Source: Actinomycetota bacterium (lineage in GTDB: Bacteria > Actinomycetota > Actinomycetes > S36-B12). Taken from it: a DNA stretch of 52,311 nucleotides. Both the position numbers and the translations under genes were made by a program. Under the pieces are notes generated by a model, which saw only the letters and a list, made by a program, of their open reading frames with translations, was not told the DNA's origin and made no database searches. The stretch spans positions 1-52,311 of the forward strand of contig JADKGE010000019.1 in the NCBI GenBank assembly GCA_016717115.1. The letters run 5' to 3'. This document shows, piece after piece, positions 28,001 through 36,953 of the stretch (positions are counted from its first letter, which is position 1; each line of letters starts with the position of its first letter).

Positions 28001-28746
28001 GGGCCGCGCTGTTCGGCGTCACGGTCTCCAGTCTGCGCTCGGCGGCAAACGTCGGCCTGCTCGGCACCGGCGTGCGCCAGGCAGCCGGCCAGCGGCAGAA
28101 CGCCACGGCCGATCTCGTCACGGAACTGACCAACCATGCCGGGATTCTCGGGAGCACCGCCACGGCAGCCCGCATGGTGTCCGCCACTGTCGGTCGTGAC
28201 CTGGTCGCCCGGCTCGCGGTGGAGCGCGACGACGTGGTGCTCATCAGCACGCTGGCCGGGTGGACGCTCGCCGAGGAACCACAGGCGCTGGCGAAGTCGA
28301 TGTCGTCGGCCGCCACCGTGACGACCGCCCTGCGGACGGCGACGTGGTCGGTGCTCCAGCCGGTGAGCACGATCGACGAGACCGACGACCGCTACGCGGC
28401 AGCGCACGCCATCATGGTCGCGCTCGCCGTCGCTGCCACGGCCGAGGAGCTGCACTCTCCGCTCGCACCTGCTCTGTCCACGGCCGTCAGCGACGCGGCC
28501 CGGGTGCTGGCCGTCACTCCTCCGGTGGTGATCCCGCCGGTGGTGACCCAGACCGAGACGGCCCCCGTCGGCACCCCGGTGGTCGTGGTGCCGGTCGTGA
28601 GTGCGGAACTGCCCCAGCCCGTCACGGTCAACGACATCCGACTAGAAGGAATCGACGACCAGTTCGACGAGCTCCGCGACGCCGTGCGCGCTGCCCTGCA
28701 GCAGCACCCCGGCCGCACCCTCAACGTGCAGTGGTGGCTGGGATGA
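25042..28746 (+). CDS. pglY: BREX type 2 ATPase PglY
   Basis: About 1234 residues. ATG 25042 overlaps the pglX stop as TGATG and has GGAG six bases upstream; ATG 25030 is an alternative adding four residues. The N-terminus MLLRDAIDIP fits the family. A Walker A motif GSFGSGKS lies at 69-76. LFLDELVLWL near 255 gives a Walker B-like segment. The rest is helical with no other motif I can name. PglY is the large ATPase of BREX-2, the counterpart of BrxC, and acts with PglZ and PglX in the complex that blocks phage replication. Its stop overlaps pglZ by ATGA. Confidence 0.9.
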   Translation: MLLRDAIDIPKVLAASDFVIKLDAGVEQAQRTIDEYVVTDSLALSYGKALDYLAHALETSSDQGAFVHGSFGSGKSHFMAVLHLLINANPAARALPGLQGVIATHEAALAANVLTLDYHLIGATSFESALYSGYLRQVRHLHPEAPLPLLHKSDALFANAASLREQIGDDAFFGGLPAASGWGGFAGGWNAQSYDAAVAGAIDATDRLSLASDLVATYFGGYVHTGEWLGIEEGLRVMAEHAKALGYQAVVLFLDELVLWLATHLGDSTFVQTEGSKVAKLVEAGIGRRALPIVSFVARQRDLKDFLGDSIPGAERVAIGQTFTWWEDRFNKIQLNAADLAEIAHKRLLEPTSPEGAAALATALADVKRNTRAWDALLTDEQGADEADFARVYPFSPALVDTLVALSGLLQRERTALKVMAQLLVSGRDILQVSDVIPVGDLYDVMVEGGDTPLTDEMRVHFAIARDLYRSKLRPILLAEHRLTEADVAGSRPGAIAADAPASVAIFFTDDRLVKTLLVAALAPATSALRGLTASRLAYLNHGTVATPIPGTEVTAVLTKVRSWAQQVGELQVGDGQDPVISLALSGVDYNSVIERVRHEDTTGARRSLLRRIVFEQIGIPAGSFLLAENPHSAIWRGSKRTIDITFGNVRDANELPDDAMRANGDTWKLIIDYPFDAGDFSPNDDLARIDRLRESGLSSRTVAWVPGFLTTARQDDIGTLVLLEYLLAGAADAFEQHSAHLPTESRQPAKALLENRRRSLRESLAGVIRQAYGAARIDPRDIDTTYGEFAPFATLDPGLTLQPLVGATLADAMSNLIDQMLTSQFPGHPRFEPGHAEVKRAELNTVLGHVAQAVASGGRVDPVETAKRGTMTRVANPLHVGEMLENHYVFNQANFTWRNFFTQRAAEEGITTIPMTRIRSWLTPYGLAREVENLLAAAWALLDDKQWVQAGGTVQITAVELVNDNLELREPTLPSEDEWNLARERGAALFGVTVSSLRSAANVGLLGTGVRQAAGQRQNATADLVTELTNHAGILGSTATAARMVSATVGRDLVARLAVERDDVVLISTLAGWTLAEEPQALAKSMSSAATVTTALRTATWSVLQPVSTIDETDDRYAAAHAIMVALAVAATAEELHSPLAPALSTAVSDAARVLAVTPPVVIPPVVTQTETAPVGTPVVVVPVVSAELPQPVTVNDIRLEGIDDQFDELRDAVRAALQQHPGRTLNVQWWLG

Positions 28747-31481
28747 CCGTGCTCGCCGACACCAGTGCACCCGCGGCGAAGGAGCCGCTGGTGCGCCAGT
28801 ACGCGAGCACGCTGGTGAGCAAGTCGGGCACGGCCAGCGAGGCACGGGTGCTGCTGCTTCGCGCGCAGCCCTCGTGGGACGGCCCCGAGGCGTTGACGGT
28901 CCGCGGGCCGGGCGACGCCGAGGTCCGCGTGCTGGTGCGAACCGGCGTGTCGACCCTGGCCGTGCGCGAGGCGATCCAGGAGCGCGCCGGCGACGAGTAT
29001 CTGATCGTCCTCACCGACCGCAGCGACGCCGACCTCGGCCTCGGCATCCGCGCGCACTGCTTCAACCAGCGTGTCGAGACCCTGACGATGTGGGTCGGGG
29101 TCGAGCAGGCGTTCCGCGCCCGCCAGATCGACTCCGTCCTACGCCGCAAGGGCTGGGCAGGCGAGCCCCTGGTCGTGCATGCCCCCGCCGGGGGTTGGCC
29201 GGTCGCCCCGTCCGGCGTGCTCACCCGCGACCACGCCCTGTCCTGCCTGACAGGGGCGATCCTCGGCCTGCCGGCCCGCGAGCTCGACCCGTCGGGCATC
29301 CTCGCGTGGACGCTCGACCCGCACGACACCGAGACGTTCCGTTCGCAGGCTCCCGCGCTGCGCGACGGCCTGATCGAGTGGGTGACCGAGACGGTTGGGC
29401 CCGTGGCCGGCCTGGCCCTGAGGTCGGTGGCGCAGGGACGCCGCGTCGACGCCCTCACCATCGGCATCGCCGCGGACGTGCTCTGGTCCGCCGATGGACG
29501 CGCCACTCCCGACGTGATCGCCGCACGGGTGCGGTTGGAGCCGTTCACCGGCGTGCCGAACCTGAACGAGGACCTTGCCCGGGCGGTCGCCGACGTCAGC
29601 CGAGGCGCACTACTGCGCATGTCCGCCTCGCGCGACCCCGCACTGCCCGGCGTCCTGGCCCGGGCGCACGAGCTGTTCACCGACCTCGGCTACCCCGCAG
29701 GCGCCGAGCTCTCCGACGTGCTGCCCGCCGGCTTCGAGGCCCGGCTGCGATCGCTGGCCGACACGGTCCGCCGGTTCATCGCCGGCGAGGCGCCGATCGC
29801 CGCGGTCGAGGCTGCATTCGGTGTGGTCACCGGACACGAGCGTGCCAGCGGAGATCCCGGCGCCGTTGATCCGGCCGTCTCCGTGGCGCGCATGGCCGTT
29901 CGACTGGCACGCTGGCTCGCGTCAGGGGTGAGCGCGCCGCCTACGTCGCTGCTCGACGCGATGCTGCTCCAAGCCGGCACCGATGCCTGGGTCGACTGGG
30001 CCGCCGCCGACGTGTGGAACGGCTCCACGGACCCCCAAGTCGCCGCAGGTTGGTCCGCCGTTGCCGTCGCTGTTCGCGACCGTCGGCGAACGCACGACCA
30101 GGTGTTCGCCGCCCTGCTCGCCGATGCGACGAGCAGGGGAGTGCTGCCCGACGGGCTCGTCCCCGTCGAGCGCCTGGTGTCCGAGGTCGTCATGCCGTTG
30201 GCTGCCGGCGACAACCGCGCGCTCCTCGTGGTCATCGACGGAATGAGCACCGCCGTAGCCGCCGAACTCGTCGACGAGGCACTCCACTCGGGCTGGTACG
30301 AGGTCGTGCCGACCGAGACCGGCCGCCGCACCGCCACCCTGGCGGTGTTCCCCACTCTCACTAGGTACTCGCGCACGTCCCTGTTCGCGGGCGCGCTCAC
30401 TGCAGGCCAGCAGGCGGACGAGAAGAGGCTGTTCCCGGCCTTGACCGGTGGCGGGAAGGTATTCCACAAGTCCGACCTCGTCGGGCCCGCAGGCGAGGCG
30501 CTGCCCGCACTGGTGCTCGCGGCCGTCTCGTCCGCGGATCGCGTCGTCGCCGTCGTGCTGAACAGCGTCGACGATGCCCTCTCCAAGGCCGACCCAGGCG
30601 GCACCGACTGGAACCTGACCAGCGTGCGGCACCTGCCGGCACTGCTCGAGGTGGCGGCCCGCGCGGGCCGCACCGTGATCCTCACAAGCGATCACGGCCA
30701 CGTCGTCGAACGCGAAGGAGAGGCGTTGCCGGTTGCCGGTGCCGAAGCGCGGTGGCGCCCCGTCTCAACTGGCCCCGTGGACGAGAGCCGCGAGGTGCTG
30801 CTCACGGGCCGCCGCGTACTGGCCGATGGCGGAGCCGTCATCGCCGCGTGGGTAGAGGACCTCCGCTACGCCGGCAAGCAGGCCGGGTACCACGGCGGGG
30901 CATCAGCCGCGGAGGCTGTCATCCCGGTCATCGTGCTCACGCGGCAGCCAGACGCGCTGGCCGAGGCCGGCTGGGCGGCCGCCGCACCCCAGGCTCCGCA
31001 GTGGTGGAACGACGCCGTCAGCAGCGAGGCGGCCCCCGACGCTCGGCTCCCCGTCCAGGCTCGCCGCGCTCCTGCCCAGCCCACCGCCGCGGAGCGCGCC
31101 GGCCAACTCGGGTTCGACGTCGAGGTGGAAACCCCCGTCGCGGTCGTCGTCGCCGATCCGGCGGTGGCCCTCGTCGACGGCCTCCTCGCCTCGCCCATCT
31201 ACCAGGCGCAGAGAGCCCGCTACGGCGCTCGGGCCGCGGACGACGACGTCGTCCGACGCGTGGTCACCGTCCTCGCATCCGCGGGCGGGCGTCTGCACCG
31301 CGACTCGGTCGCCAGCGCCGCCGGCATTCCGGCGCCCAGGATGACCGGCATGCTCACCGTGCTGCGCCGGCAGCTGAACGTCGAGGGCTACGACGTGCTC
31401 GCACTCGACCCCGACCAGGTGACGGTCCTGCTCGACGTCACCCTCCTGCGCGAGCAGTTCCTCACCGGTGTCGACGCATGA
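28743..31481 (+). CDS. pglZ: BREX phosphatase-superfamily protein PglZ
   Basis: 912 residues from ATG 28743 in the pglY stop (ATGA). The frame extends far upstream to 28260 but that part only overlaps pglY. The alkaline-phosphatase-superfamily core is visible: VVIDGMS (Asp499) and PTLTRYSRTSLF follow in order, then TSDHGHV with Asp650, His651 and His653 as metal ligands. The N-terminal 450 residues are the usual BREX-2 helical region. PglZ is the signature gene of BREX. Its stop overlaps brxD by ATGA. Confidence 0.93.
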   Translation: MTVLADTSAPAAKEPLVRQYASTLVSKSGTASEARVLLLRAQPSWDGPEALTVRGPGDAEVRVLVRTGVSTLAVREAIQERAGDEYLIVLTDRSDADLGLGIRAHCFNQRVETLTMWVGVEQAFRARQIDSVLRRKGWAGEPLVVHAPAGGWPVAPSGVLTRDHALSCLTGAILGLPARELDPSGILAWTLDPHDTETFRSQAPALRDGLIEWVTETVGPVAGLALRSVAQGRRVDALTIGIAADVLWSADGRATPDVIAARVRLEPFTGVPNLNEDLARAVADVSRGALLRMSASRDPALPGVLARAHELFTDLGYPAGAELSDVLPAGFEARLRSLADTVRRFIAGEAPIAAVEAAFGVVTGHERASGDPGAVDPAVSVARMAVRLARWLASGVSAPPTSLLDAMLLQAGTDAWVDWAAADVWNGSTDPQVAAGWSAVAVAVRDRRRTHDQVFAALLADATSRGVLPDGLVPVERLVSEVVMPLAAGDNRALLVVIDGMSTAVAAELVDEALHSGWYEVVPTETGRRTATLAVFPTLTRYSRTSLFAGALTAGQQADEKRLFPALTGGGKVFHKSDLVGPAGEALPALVLAAVSSADRVVAVVLNSVDDALSKADPGGTDWNLTSVRHLPALLEVAARAGRTVILTSDHGHVVEREGEALPVAGAEARWRPVSTGPVDESREVLLTGRRVLADGGAVIAAWVEDLRYAGKQAGYHGGASAAEAVIPVIVLTRQPDALAEAGWAAAAPQAPQWWNDAVSSEAAPDARLPVQARRAPAQPTAAERAGQLGFDVEVETPVAVVVADPAVALVDGLLASPIYQAQRARYGARAADDDVVRRVVTVLASAGGRLHRDSVASAAGIPAPRMTGMLTVLRRQLNVEGYDVLALDPDQVTVLLDVTLLREQFLTGVDA

Positions 31482-32794
31482 CCATCGAGATCAGCGAGCG
31501 CCGCCGACGCGAGGTGGTCAGCGCGCTGCGCGGAGGGACCGTCCCCCAGTCCGGCCTGGACGTGCTCGCCGTGGGGCTGGACCGATTCGAGAGTGCGATC
31601 GACGAGGAGCTCGCCTCTGCCGCTTCGGGCGGAGCGGTGTTCAAGGCGGTGCGCGGCGAGTACGGCGCGGGCAAGACGTTCTTCTCCCGGTGGCTAGTCG
31701 AGCGTGCCCGGAAGGTCGGCTTCGCGTCCTCCGAGGTGCAGATCAGCGAGACCGAGACCCCACTCCACAAGCTCGAGACGGTGTATCGGCGCATCACCGA
31801 GAACCTCGCGACGTCGGAGTTCCCGCCCTCTGCCTTCCGCGAGGTCATCGACGGCTGGTTCTACTCCCTCGAGCAGGACGTCCTCGCCTCCGGCACGATC
31901 GACGAAGCCGACACCGTCGGTCTCGCGGCCGCAGTCGACGCGCTCCTCGAGCGGCGGCTCCTGGTGGTCAGCCAGACCGCGCCCGCCTTCGCCACCGCAC
32001 TACGCGGCTACCGCGCCGCCGTGCTCGCAGGCGACGTGGCCCAGGCCGATGGGCTGCTCGGCTGGCTCGGCGGCCAGCCGCACGTGGCCGCATCCGTGCG
32101 CCGGGCCGCCGGCGTGCGCGGCGACCTCGACCACTTCGGGGCATTCGGCTTCCTGCAGGGCCTCATCGCCGTGCTCCGCGACTCCGGCTACGCCGGCCTC
32201 GTCGTCGTCCTCGACGAGGTCGAGACCCTCCAGCGCGTGCGCGGCGACGTCCGGGACAAGGCCCTCAACGCCCTACGGCAGTTCATCGACGAGGTCCACT
32301 CCGGACGTTTCCCCGGCCTCTACCTCGTCATCACCGGCACCCCCGCCTTCTTCGACGGCACTCAGGGCGTGCAGCGCCTCGCGCCGCTGGCCCAGCGGCT
32401 AGCCGTGGACTTCACGACAGACCCCCGCTTCGACAATGCCCGGGCCGTGCAGGTCCGGCTGCCAGGGTTCACCCACGAGTCGCTGTGCGAGCTCGGCGGC
32501 CGAGTCCGCGACCTCTACGCCGTCGGCGCCTCGCCCCGGGTGCCGGTCCTTGTCGACGACGCCTACATCGAGACGCTGTCGACCGCGGTTGCGGGCCGCC
32601 TCGGAGGCAAGGTCGGGGTGGCCCCTCGCATCTTCCTGAAGAAGCTCGTCGCCGATGTTCTCGACCGCGTCGACCAGCACGAGGCCTTCGAACCCCGGCG
32701 CGACTACGCGCTGACCGTGACCGACGTGGAGCTCGGTGACGTCGAGCGACAGGCCGCAGCGGGCGTTGACGACGTCGACCTTGACGTGACCTGA
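31478..32794 (+). CDS. brxD: BREX type 2 ATP-binding protein BrxD
   Basis: 438 residues starting at ATG 31478, overlapping the pglZ stop by ATGA. It begins with ISERRRREVVSALRGGTVP, typical of this family. Walker A is GEYGAGKT at 60-67 and Walker B is VVVLDEVETL with Asp246-Glu247. The C-terminal part has a winged-helix-like APRIFLKKLVADVLD segment. BrxD is a core ATPase of BREX-2. The next gene starts 21 bases later, the first real gap in the operon after pglW, which marks the insertion point of the nuclease-like gene. Confidence 0.9.
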   Translation: MTIEISERRRREVVSALRGGTVPQSGLDVLAVGLDRFESAIDEELASAASGGAVFKAVRGEYGAGKTFFSRWLVERARKVGFASSEVQISETETPLHKLETVYRRITENLATSEFPPSAFREVIDGWFYSLEQDVLASGTIDEADTVGLAAAVDALLERRLLVVSQTAPAFATALRGYRAAVLAGDVAQADGLLGWLGGQPHVAASVRRAAGVRGDLDHFGAFGFLQGLIAVLRDSGYAGLVVVLDEVETLQRVRGDVRDKALNALRQFIDEVHSGRFPGLYLVITGTPAFFDGTQGVQRLAPLAQRLAVDFTTDPRFDNARAVQVRLPGFTHESLCELGGRVRDLYAVGASPRVPVLVDDAYIETLSTAVAGRLGGKVGVAPRIFLKKLVADVLDRVDQHEAFEPRRDYALTVTDVELGDVERQAAAGVDDVDLDVT

Positions 32795-32815
32795 CGAGCG
32801 ATCGGAGAACAGGAC

Positions 32816-33940
32816 ATGCCGAAGAACTCTAGGGGGCTTCTGGCGCACGTCGTCACGAAGTTCGTGCCTCGGCAGTGGGAGAACATAGCATCAGAATCCT
32901 TGCTATACCTGCTTCCCAAGGCGGGGGGCAACCTCGCGCTCAACCACCTTCTGGCACCCGTGGGGTTCCGACTTGAGGGGGAGACGTGGAGGCCGCAAGA
33001 CGGGTCGGGCGAGGACAGTTCTATTCCGGATCTTGTTGCCAAGGTCCACGACCGCCCGAAGCTCATCATCGAGACCAAGTTCTGGGCATCGTTGACCGAC
33101 AACCAGCCACTCGGCTACTTGGACCGACAGGCGCGGCTCTACGCGGGGAGCGAAGAGGAGCGGTTGCTCCTCTTCCTTGTCCCGACGCGCCGTTTGCCCC
33201 TGCTTACAGCGGAACTGGGCACGCGCCTCGGCGACTCTGTAGTGCGCAGCGCAGGGGCCCTCACTGTCCTCGATTCCGAGCGCGGGCGCGTAGCGATCGT
33301 CAGCTGGTCGCAGCTGCTGGGTCACTTGCGCTCGGCATTCGAGTCAGAGGGAGACGAATCGGCTCTCGATGACCTGGCTCAGTTGGAAGGCTTGTGCGAC
33401 AAGGCTGACCAGGATGCGATGCTGCCGCTTGCGAATGACGAGATCGACTCGACGCGTGGTCATCGCATCGGGGAGATGTGCGAGGTCGTCGCCCAGGTGG
33501 CGAGGCAGTTGGTTGCCGATGGCACGGTGGCTCGGCAGCGGCACACGGGCAACCCCAACGGTTGGGGTCCAAACCTGCGGAGCGCTTCTGGCCACAAGTT
33601 CCTCTTATGGGTCTCCTACGAGAAGTGGGGAACGCTCTGGCCCACGCCGTGGTGGCTTCAGTTCGACCACGATGCCGAGGAGATCAAGGCAGCCCTTGGC
33701 CCGCTCATGGGGGATGCGGATTTTCCCGTCATTCAGATCATCGCCGGACAGTGGCTCGATGTTGCGCTGCGTGCACCCGTTGGCGTCGAGGAAGACCAGA
33801 TCGTCGCCGAGCTGACGGGAATGGTCAGCAGGGTCTGCGCGCTCCTGCCAAACGCCAGCCACTCACCCGACAGCGACACAACGGAAGTGACGGGCGCCGA
33901 TGAGGGGTATTCAGCCCTCGAGGGTGATCTGGAAGGGTGA
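32816..33940 (+). CDS. PD-(D/E)XK nuclease-like protein inserted in the BREX operon, 374 aa
   Basis: It starts at ATG 32816 after a GGAGAACAGG ribosome binding site. SIPDLVAK (Asp72), then KLIIETKFWASLTDNQP with Glu86-x-Lys88, gives the D-x(n)-ExK core of the PD-(D/E)XK superfamily. The FWA-LTDNQP tail after the ExK resembles restriction-type and DUF-type nucleases that associate with defence loci. The C-terminal half is mixed alpha/beta with a Trp-rich WGTLWPTPWWL segment, possibly a recognition domain. It is not a core BREX-2 gene. It overlaps brxHI by GTGA, so it is cotranslated with the system and may be an added nuclease effector. Confidence 0.7.
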   Translation: MPKNSRGLLAHVVTKFVPRQWENIASESLLYLLPKAGGNLALNHLLAPVGFRLEGETWRPQDGSGEDSSIPDLVAKVHDRPKLIIETKFWASLTDNQPLGYLDRQARLYAGSEEERLLLFLVPTRRLPLLTAELGTRLGDSVVRSAGALTVLDSERGRVAIVSWSQLLGHLRSAFESEGDESALDDLAQLEGLCDKADQDAMLPLANDEIDSTRGHRIGEMCEVVAQVARQLVADGTVARQRHTGNPNGWGPNLRSASGHKFLLWVSYEKWGTLWPTPWWLQFDHDAEEIKAALGPLMGDADFPVIQIIAGQWLDVALRAPVGVEEDQIVAELTGMVSRVCALLPNASHSPDSDTTEVTGADEGYSALEGDLEG

Positions 33941-36009
33941 GCCACTCGCAGCTACACCCTGGCGTGCTGCATCACGTCGTCAACACCCTCGGCTGGCCCG
34001 ACCTCCGTCCCCTGCAGCGGGAGGCGATCGAGCCGGTGCGCCGCGGTGATGACTGCCTCCTGCTGGCTCCGACTGCCGGCGGTAAGACCGAAGCGGCGTT
34101 CTTCCCGCTGCTGTCGCAGATGGCGGACGACGAGTGGAGTGGCCTGACCGTCCTGTATGTGACGCCGCTGCGCGCGCTGCTGAACAACCTGCACCCGCGG
34201 CTGACCGGTTACGCCTCATGGGTGGGTCGCACCGTCGGGCTGTGGCACGGCGACACGACGGCGGGCGAGCGCCACCGGCTCCTGGCGGACCCGCCCGACG
34301 TCCTACTCACCACACCCGAGTCGCTCGAGGCGATGCTCGTCTCGACAAACGTCGACCACCGGGTGCTGTTCGCCCACCTGCGCGTCGTCGTCGTCGACGA
34401 GCTGCATGCCTTCGCCGGAGACGACCGAGGCTGGCACCTGCTGTCCGTCCTTGAACGGCTGCAGCATCTGGCCGGCCGACGACTGCAGCGGATCGGCCTC
34501 ACCGCCACGGTCGGCAACCCCGACCAACTGCTGTCATGGATGCAGGGATCAGTGCCCGCGACCCGACTGACCGTCGTGGCACCTGAGGCGTCGGGGCCGT
34601 CCGTGCCTGAGATCACCGTCGACTACGTGGGTTCCATCGACAACGCGGCCACGGTCGTCGCCGCACTGCATGGGGGAGAGAAGCGCTTGGTGTTCAGCGA
34701 CTCCCGCTCCCAAGCCGAGGACATGGCCCGAGCCCTCCGAGAGCGAGGCGTCACCACGTTCGTGTCCCACTCCTCGCTGTCCGCGGACGAGCGCCGACGC
34801 AGCGAGCAGGCCTTCGCCGAAGCACGGGACTGCGTCGTCGTCGCCACGTCCACGCTCGAGCTCGGCATCGACGTCGGCGACCTCGATCGCGTCATCCAGC
34901 TCGAGGCCCCGCGGACGGTCGCCTCCTTCCTCCAGCGGCTCGGGCGCACCGGACGACGCACAGGCAGCACCCGCAACTGCCTGATCCTCGCCACCCGCGA
35001 GGACTCCCTGCTGCGCGCGGCCGCCCTGACCCGGCTGTGGGGGACCGGGTTCGTCGAGCCCGTCGTGCCACCGCCGCATCCCCGCCACATTGCCGCACAG
35101 CAGTTCCTCGCCCTCGCCTTACAAGAGGGGCAGTTCGGCAGCCGCACCTGGCGCGAATGGTGGGGCGACCTGGATGTGATGAACGACGGGCAGGAGATCC
35201 TCGACCACCTCACGGCCAACGGTTTCCTCGACGAGGACTCGGGGATGCTGTTCATCGGCACCGAGGCCGAGCGGCACTTCGGCCGCCGTAACTTCATGGA
35301 CCTGCTCGCGGTGTTCACAGCCGACCCGGAGATGAGGGTGCTCCTCGGCCGAAGGGAGCTCGGCGGCGTCTCACCGCTGTCCGTGACCGCGCGGCTACCC
35401 GCCGGGGAGCCACGCCTGCTCGTCCTTGCAGGGCGCACCTGGCTGGTCACCAGCATCGACTGGCGCCGACGAACCATCAACGTCGTCGAACACGCGGGCG
35501 CCGGCCGTTCCCGCTGGTCCGGCAGTGCTCCCGACCTGGGATACGAACTGGTCCAGTCGGTCCGACAGGTCCTGCTCGGTGAAGAGCCGCCCGTCGAGTT
35601 GAGTCGTCGCGCCATCTACGCCCTCAACCGTGTCCGAGCTGAGAGGGCAACCGACGTGGACGCGAGTGGGACCGTCATCCAGCGCGGCAGCGACTTGGAC
35701 CTATGGTGGACCTTCGCTGGTACGAAGGCCAACAACTCGCTGGCCTCCGCACTGGATGCCAACGGCGCGGAGGCGAGGTCGAACGCCGAATCGGTCACGC
35801 TGCGGCACGGCGACGCCCTCCTCCTGCGAGATCTCGCGACCTCACTGATAAACGGGTCGGTGCATCCGTCCGTCGACCAGGCCGTGCTCGACGGCCTGAA
35901 GTTCTCCGCCGCGCTGCCCGTCGACCTGGCTGTGCGCACGCTGGCAGAGCGAGGAACGGACTCGGGACGCGCATTGGACACCATCAGGTCGAGCCTGACC
36001 ATCCGGTGA
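33937..36009 (+). CDS. brxHI: BREX type 2 helicase BrxHI (Lhr-like DEAD/DEAH superfamily 2)
   Basis: 690 residues from GTG 33937, overlapping the preceding stop (GTGA). Superfamily 2 motifs in order: Walker A APTAGGKT at 44-51, TTPESLE near 125, DELH at 154-157, LTATVGNP near 188, then in the second RecA domain STLELGIDVGD and QRLGRTGRR. The C-terminal part carries extra domains as in Lhr-type helicases. BrxHI is the last core gene of BREX-2. No further gene follows in the operon; the next gene is on the opposite strand. Confidence 0.9.
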   Translation: MSHSQLHPGVLHHVVNTLGWPDLRPLQREAIEPVRRGDDCLLLAPTAGGKTEAAFFPLLSQMADDEWSGLTVLYVTPLRALLNNLHPRLTGYASWVGRTVGLWHGDTTAGERHRLLADPPDVLLTTPESLEAMLVSTNVDHRVLFAHLRVVVVDELHAFAGDDRGWHLLSVLERLQHLAGRRLQRIGLTATVGNPDQLLSWMQGSVPATRLTVVAPEASGPSVPEITVDYVGSIDNAATVVAALHGGEKRLVFSDSRSQAEDMARALRERGVTTFVSHSSLSADERRRSEQAFAEARDCVVVATSTLELGIDVGDLDRVIQLEAPRTVASFLQRLGRTGRRTGSTRNCLILATREDSLLRAAALTRLWGTGFVEPVVPPPHPRHIAAQQFLALALQEGQFGSRTWREWWGDLDVMNDGQEILDHLTANGFLDEDSGMLFIGTEAERHFGRRNFMDLLAVFTADPEMRVLLGRRELGGVSPLSVTARLPAGEPRLLVLAGRTWLVTSIDWRRRTINVVEHAGAGRSRWSGSAPDLGYELVQSVRQVLLGEEPPVELSRRAIYALNRVRAERATDVDASGTVIQRGSDLDLWWTFAGTKANNSLASALDANGAEARSNAESVTLRHGDALLLRDLATSLINGSVHPSVDQAVLDGLKFSAALPVDLAVRTLAERGTDSGRALDTIRSSLTIR

Positions 36010-36077
36010 CGATGCGGACGATTCGCGACGCCACTGCCTTGCAGGGCCCCGTTCCGCCGGTGATGGCGCAACGCCGT

Positions 36078-36953
36078 TCAGCGGGTCATCAACGACCACG
36101 CGCAGGCCCTGCCATACGCATCTACTGACGCGTCCGACGTGACCGACGGGTTCGATCTGTATCGGTATTCGCCCTGCACAAAGAGGAGACGATGCCCTCG
36201 ATCCGCAGGCTTCACGCGAATGCTGAAACCCTGATACGCCAACCGCAGCAACCCCGGCCGCACCTCGCGGTACCACGCCATCTCGCGCCCGGCCCAACGG
36301 CCCTCAGGGATGGCGAAGCGTGCGAGGGCCGGAGTCAGCGTGCTCCCAACCCGTGGTGCCTGGCGCAGACTCGGGTGCCGGCTTGGCTTCAACCACTCGT
36401 GTCCTCCAGCGGCGAAGTACGGTGGACGCGTTCCGCAGAAGAGCGGCAATCGCGTCTGTTGCGCACCTAGCGTCTCCGGCACCCCCGCTACATCGACCCC
36501 TATCGACACACGCGGATCATCACGCTCGGCCCCCTGCTCAGGGAAGAAGCCGAGCTGTGCGAATCGGACACCCGGCTCGGCGGTGATCGTCACGATCGCG
36601 CCGTCCTTGAGCGTGTACTTCGCGACTCTCGACGGGAGGAAGCTGACCCCGCCGACCTCATCCCTCGTGCTCGAGACGAAAGAGACGCCATCCCCGGTCG
36701 GCACCGGCTGTGGCTCGTCCTCGGTGACCAGAGTCGTGAACACCTCAAGTTCGACGCATCCGGACGAGCGAACAGTCAACGCGTCCCCTGTCGATGCATC
36801 CCACTGGTACCGGTACAGCCACGGAGGAATCTTCGTGGAACAAGACACTGCGACATCGACGGCGTCCGCGACCGCCGGCATGGGCGAGACGAGCGTCCCC
36901 GCCGCGACTATCGACAGTGCACACGCGACGCCCGCCCAAGAAAACGATCCCAT
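36078..36953 (-). CDS. secreted hypothetical protein with signal peptide, 291 aa
   Basis: The start at ATG 36953 is fixed by GGGGGGAAG upstream; a frame reaching 37013 adds 20 unlikely residues. Residues 1-30 form a Sec signal peptide (WAGVACALSIVAAG core, cleavage probably after AVADA). The mature part is beta-rich with about three Cys and strand-like segments (YTLKDGAIVTITAEPG, ELEVFTTLVTED). I recognise no family. It is convergent with brxHI and separates the BREX operon from the next defence block. It may be a passenger. Confidence 0.65.
   Translation of the reverse strand: MGSFSWAGVACALSIVAAGTLVSPMPAVADAVDVAVSCSTKIPPWLYRYQWDASTGDALTVRSSGCVELEVFTTLVTEDEPQPVPTGDGVSFVSSTRDEVGGVSFLPSRVAKYTLKDGAIVTITAEPGVRFAQLGFFPEQGAERDDPRVSIGVDVAGVPETLGAQQTRLPLFCGTRPPYFAAGGHEWLKPSRHPSLRQAPRVGSTLTPALARFAIPEGRWAGREMAWYREVRPGLLRLAYQGFSIRVKPADRGHRLLFVQGEYRYRSNPSVTSDASVDAYGRACAWSLMTR

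Noticed and set aside
26728..28455. 575-aa minus-strand open frame opposite pglY
   Set aside because: Antisense shadow; pglY on the plus strand is well supported.
28260..28742. N-terminal extension of the pglZ frame
   Set aside because: Overlaps pglY for 480 bases and gives an Arg/Gly-rich peptide; ATG 28743 in the ATGA overlap is the start.
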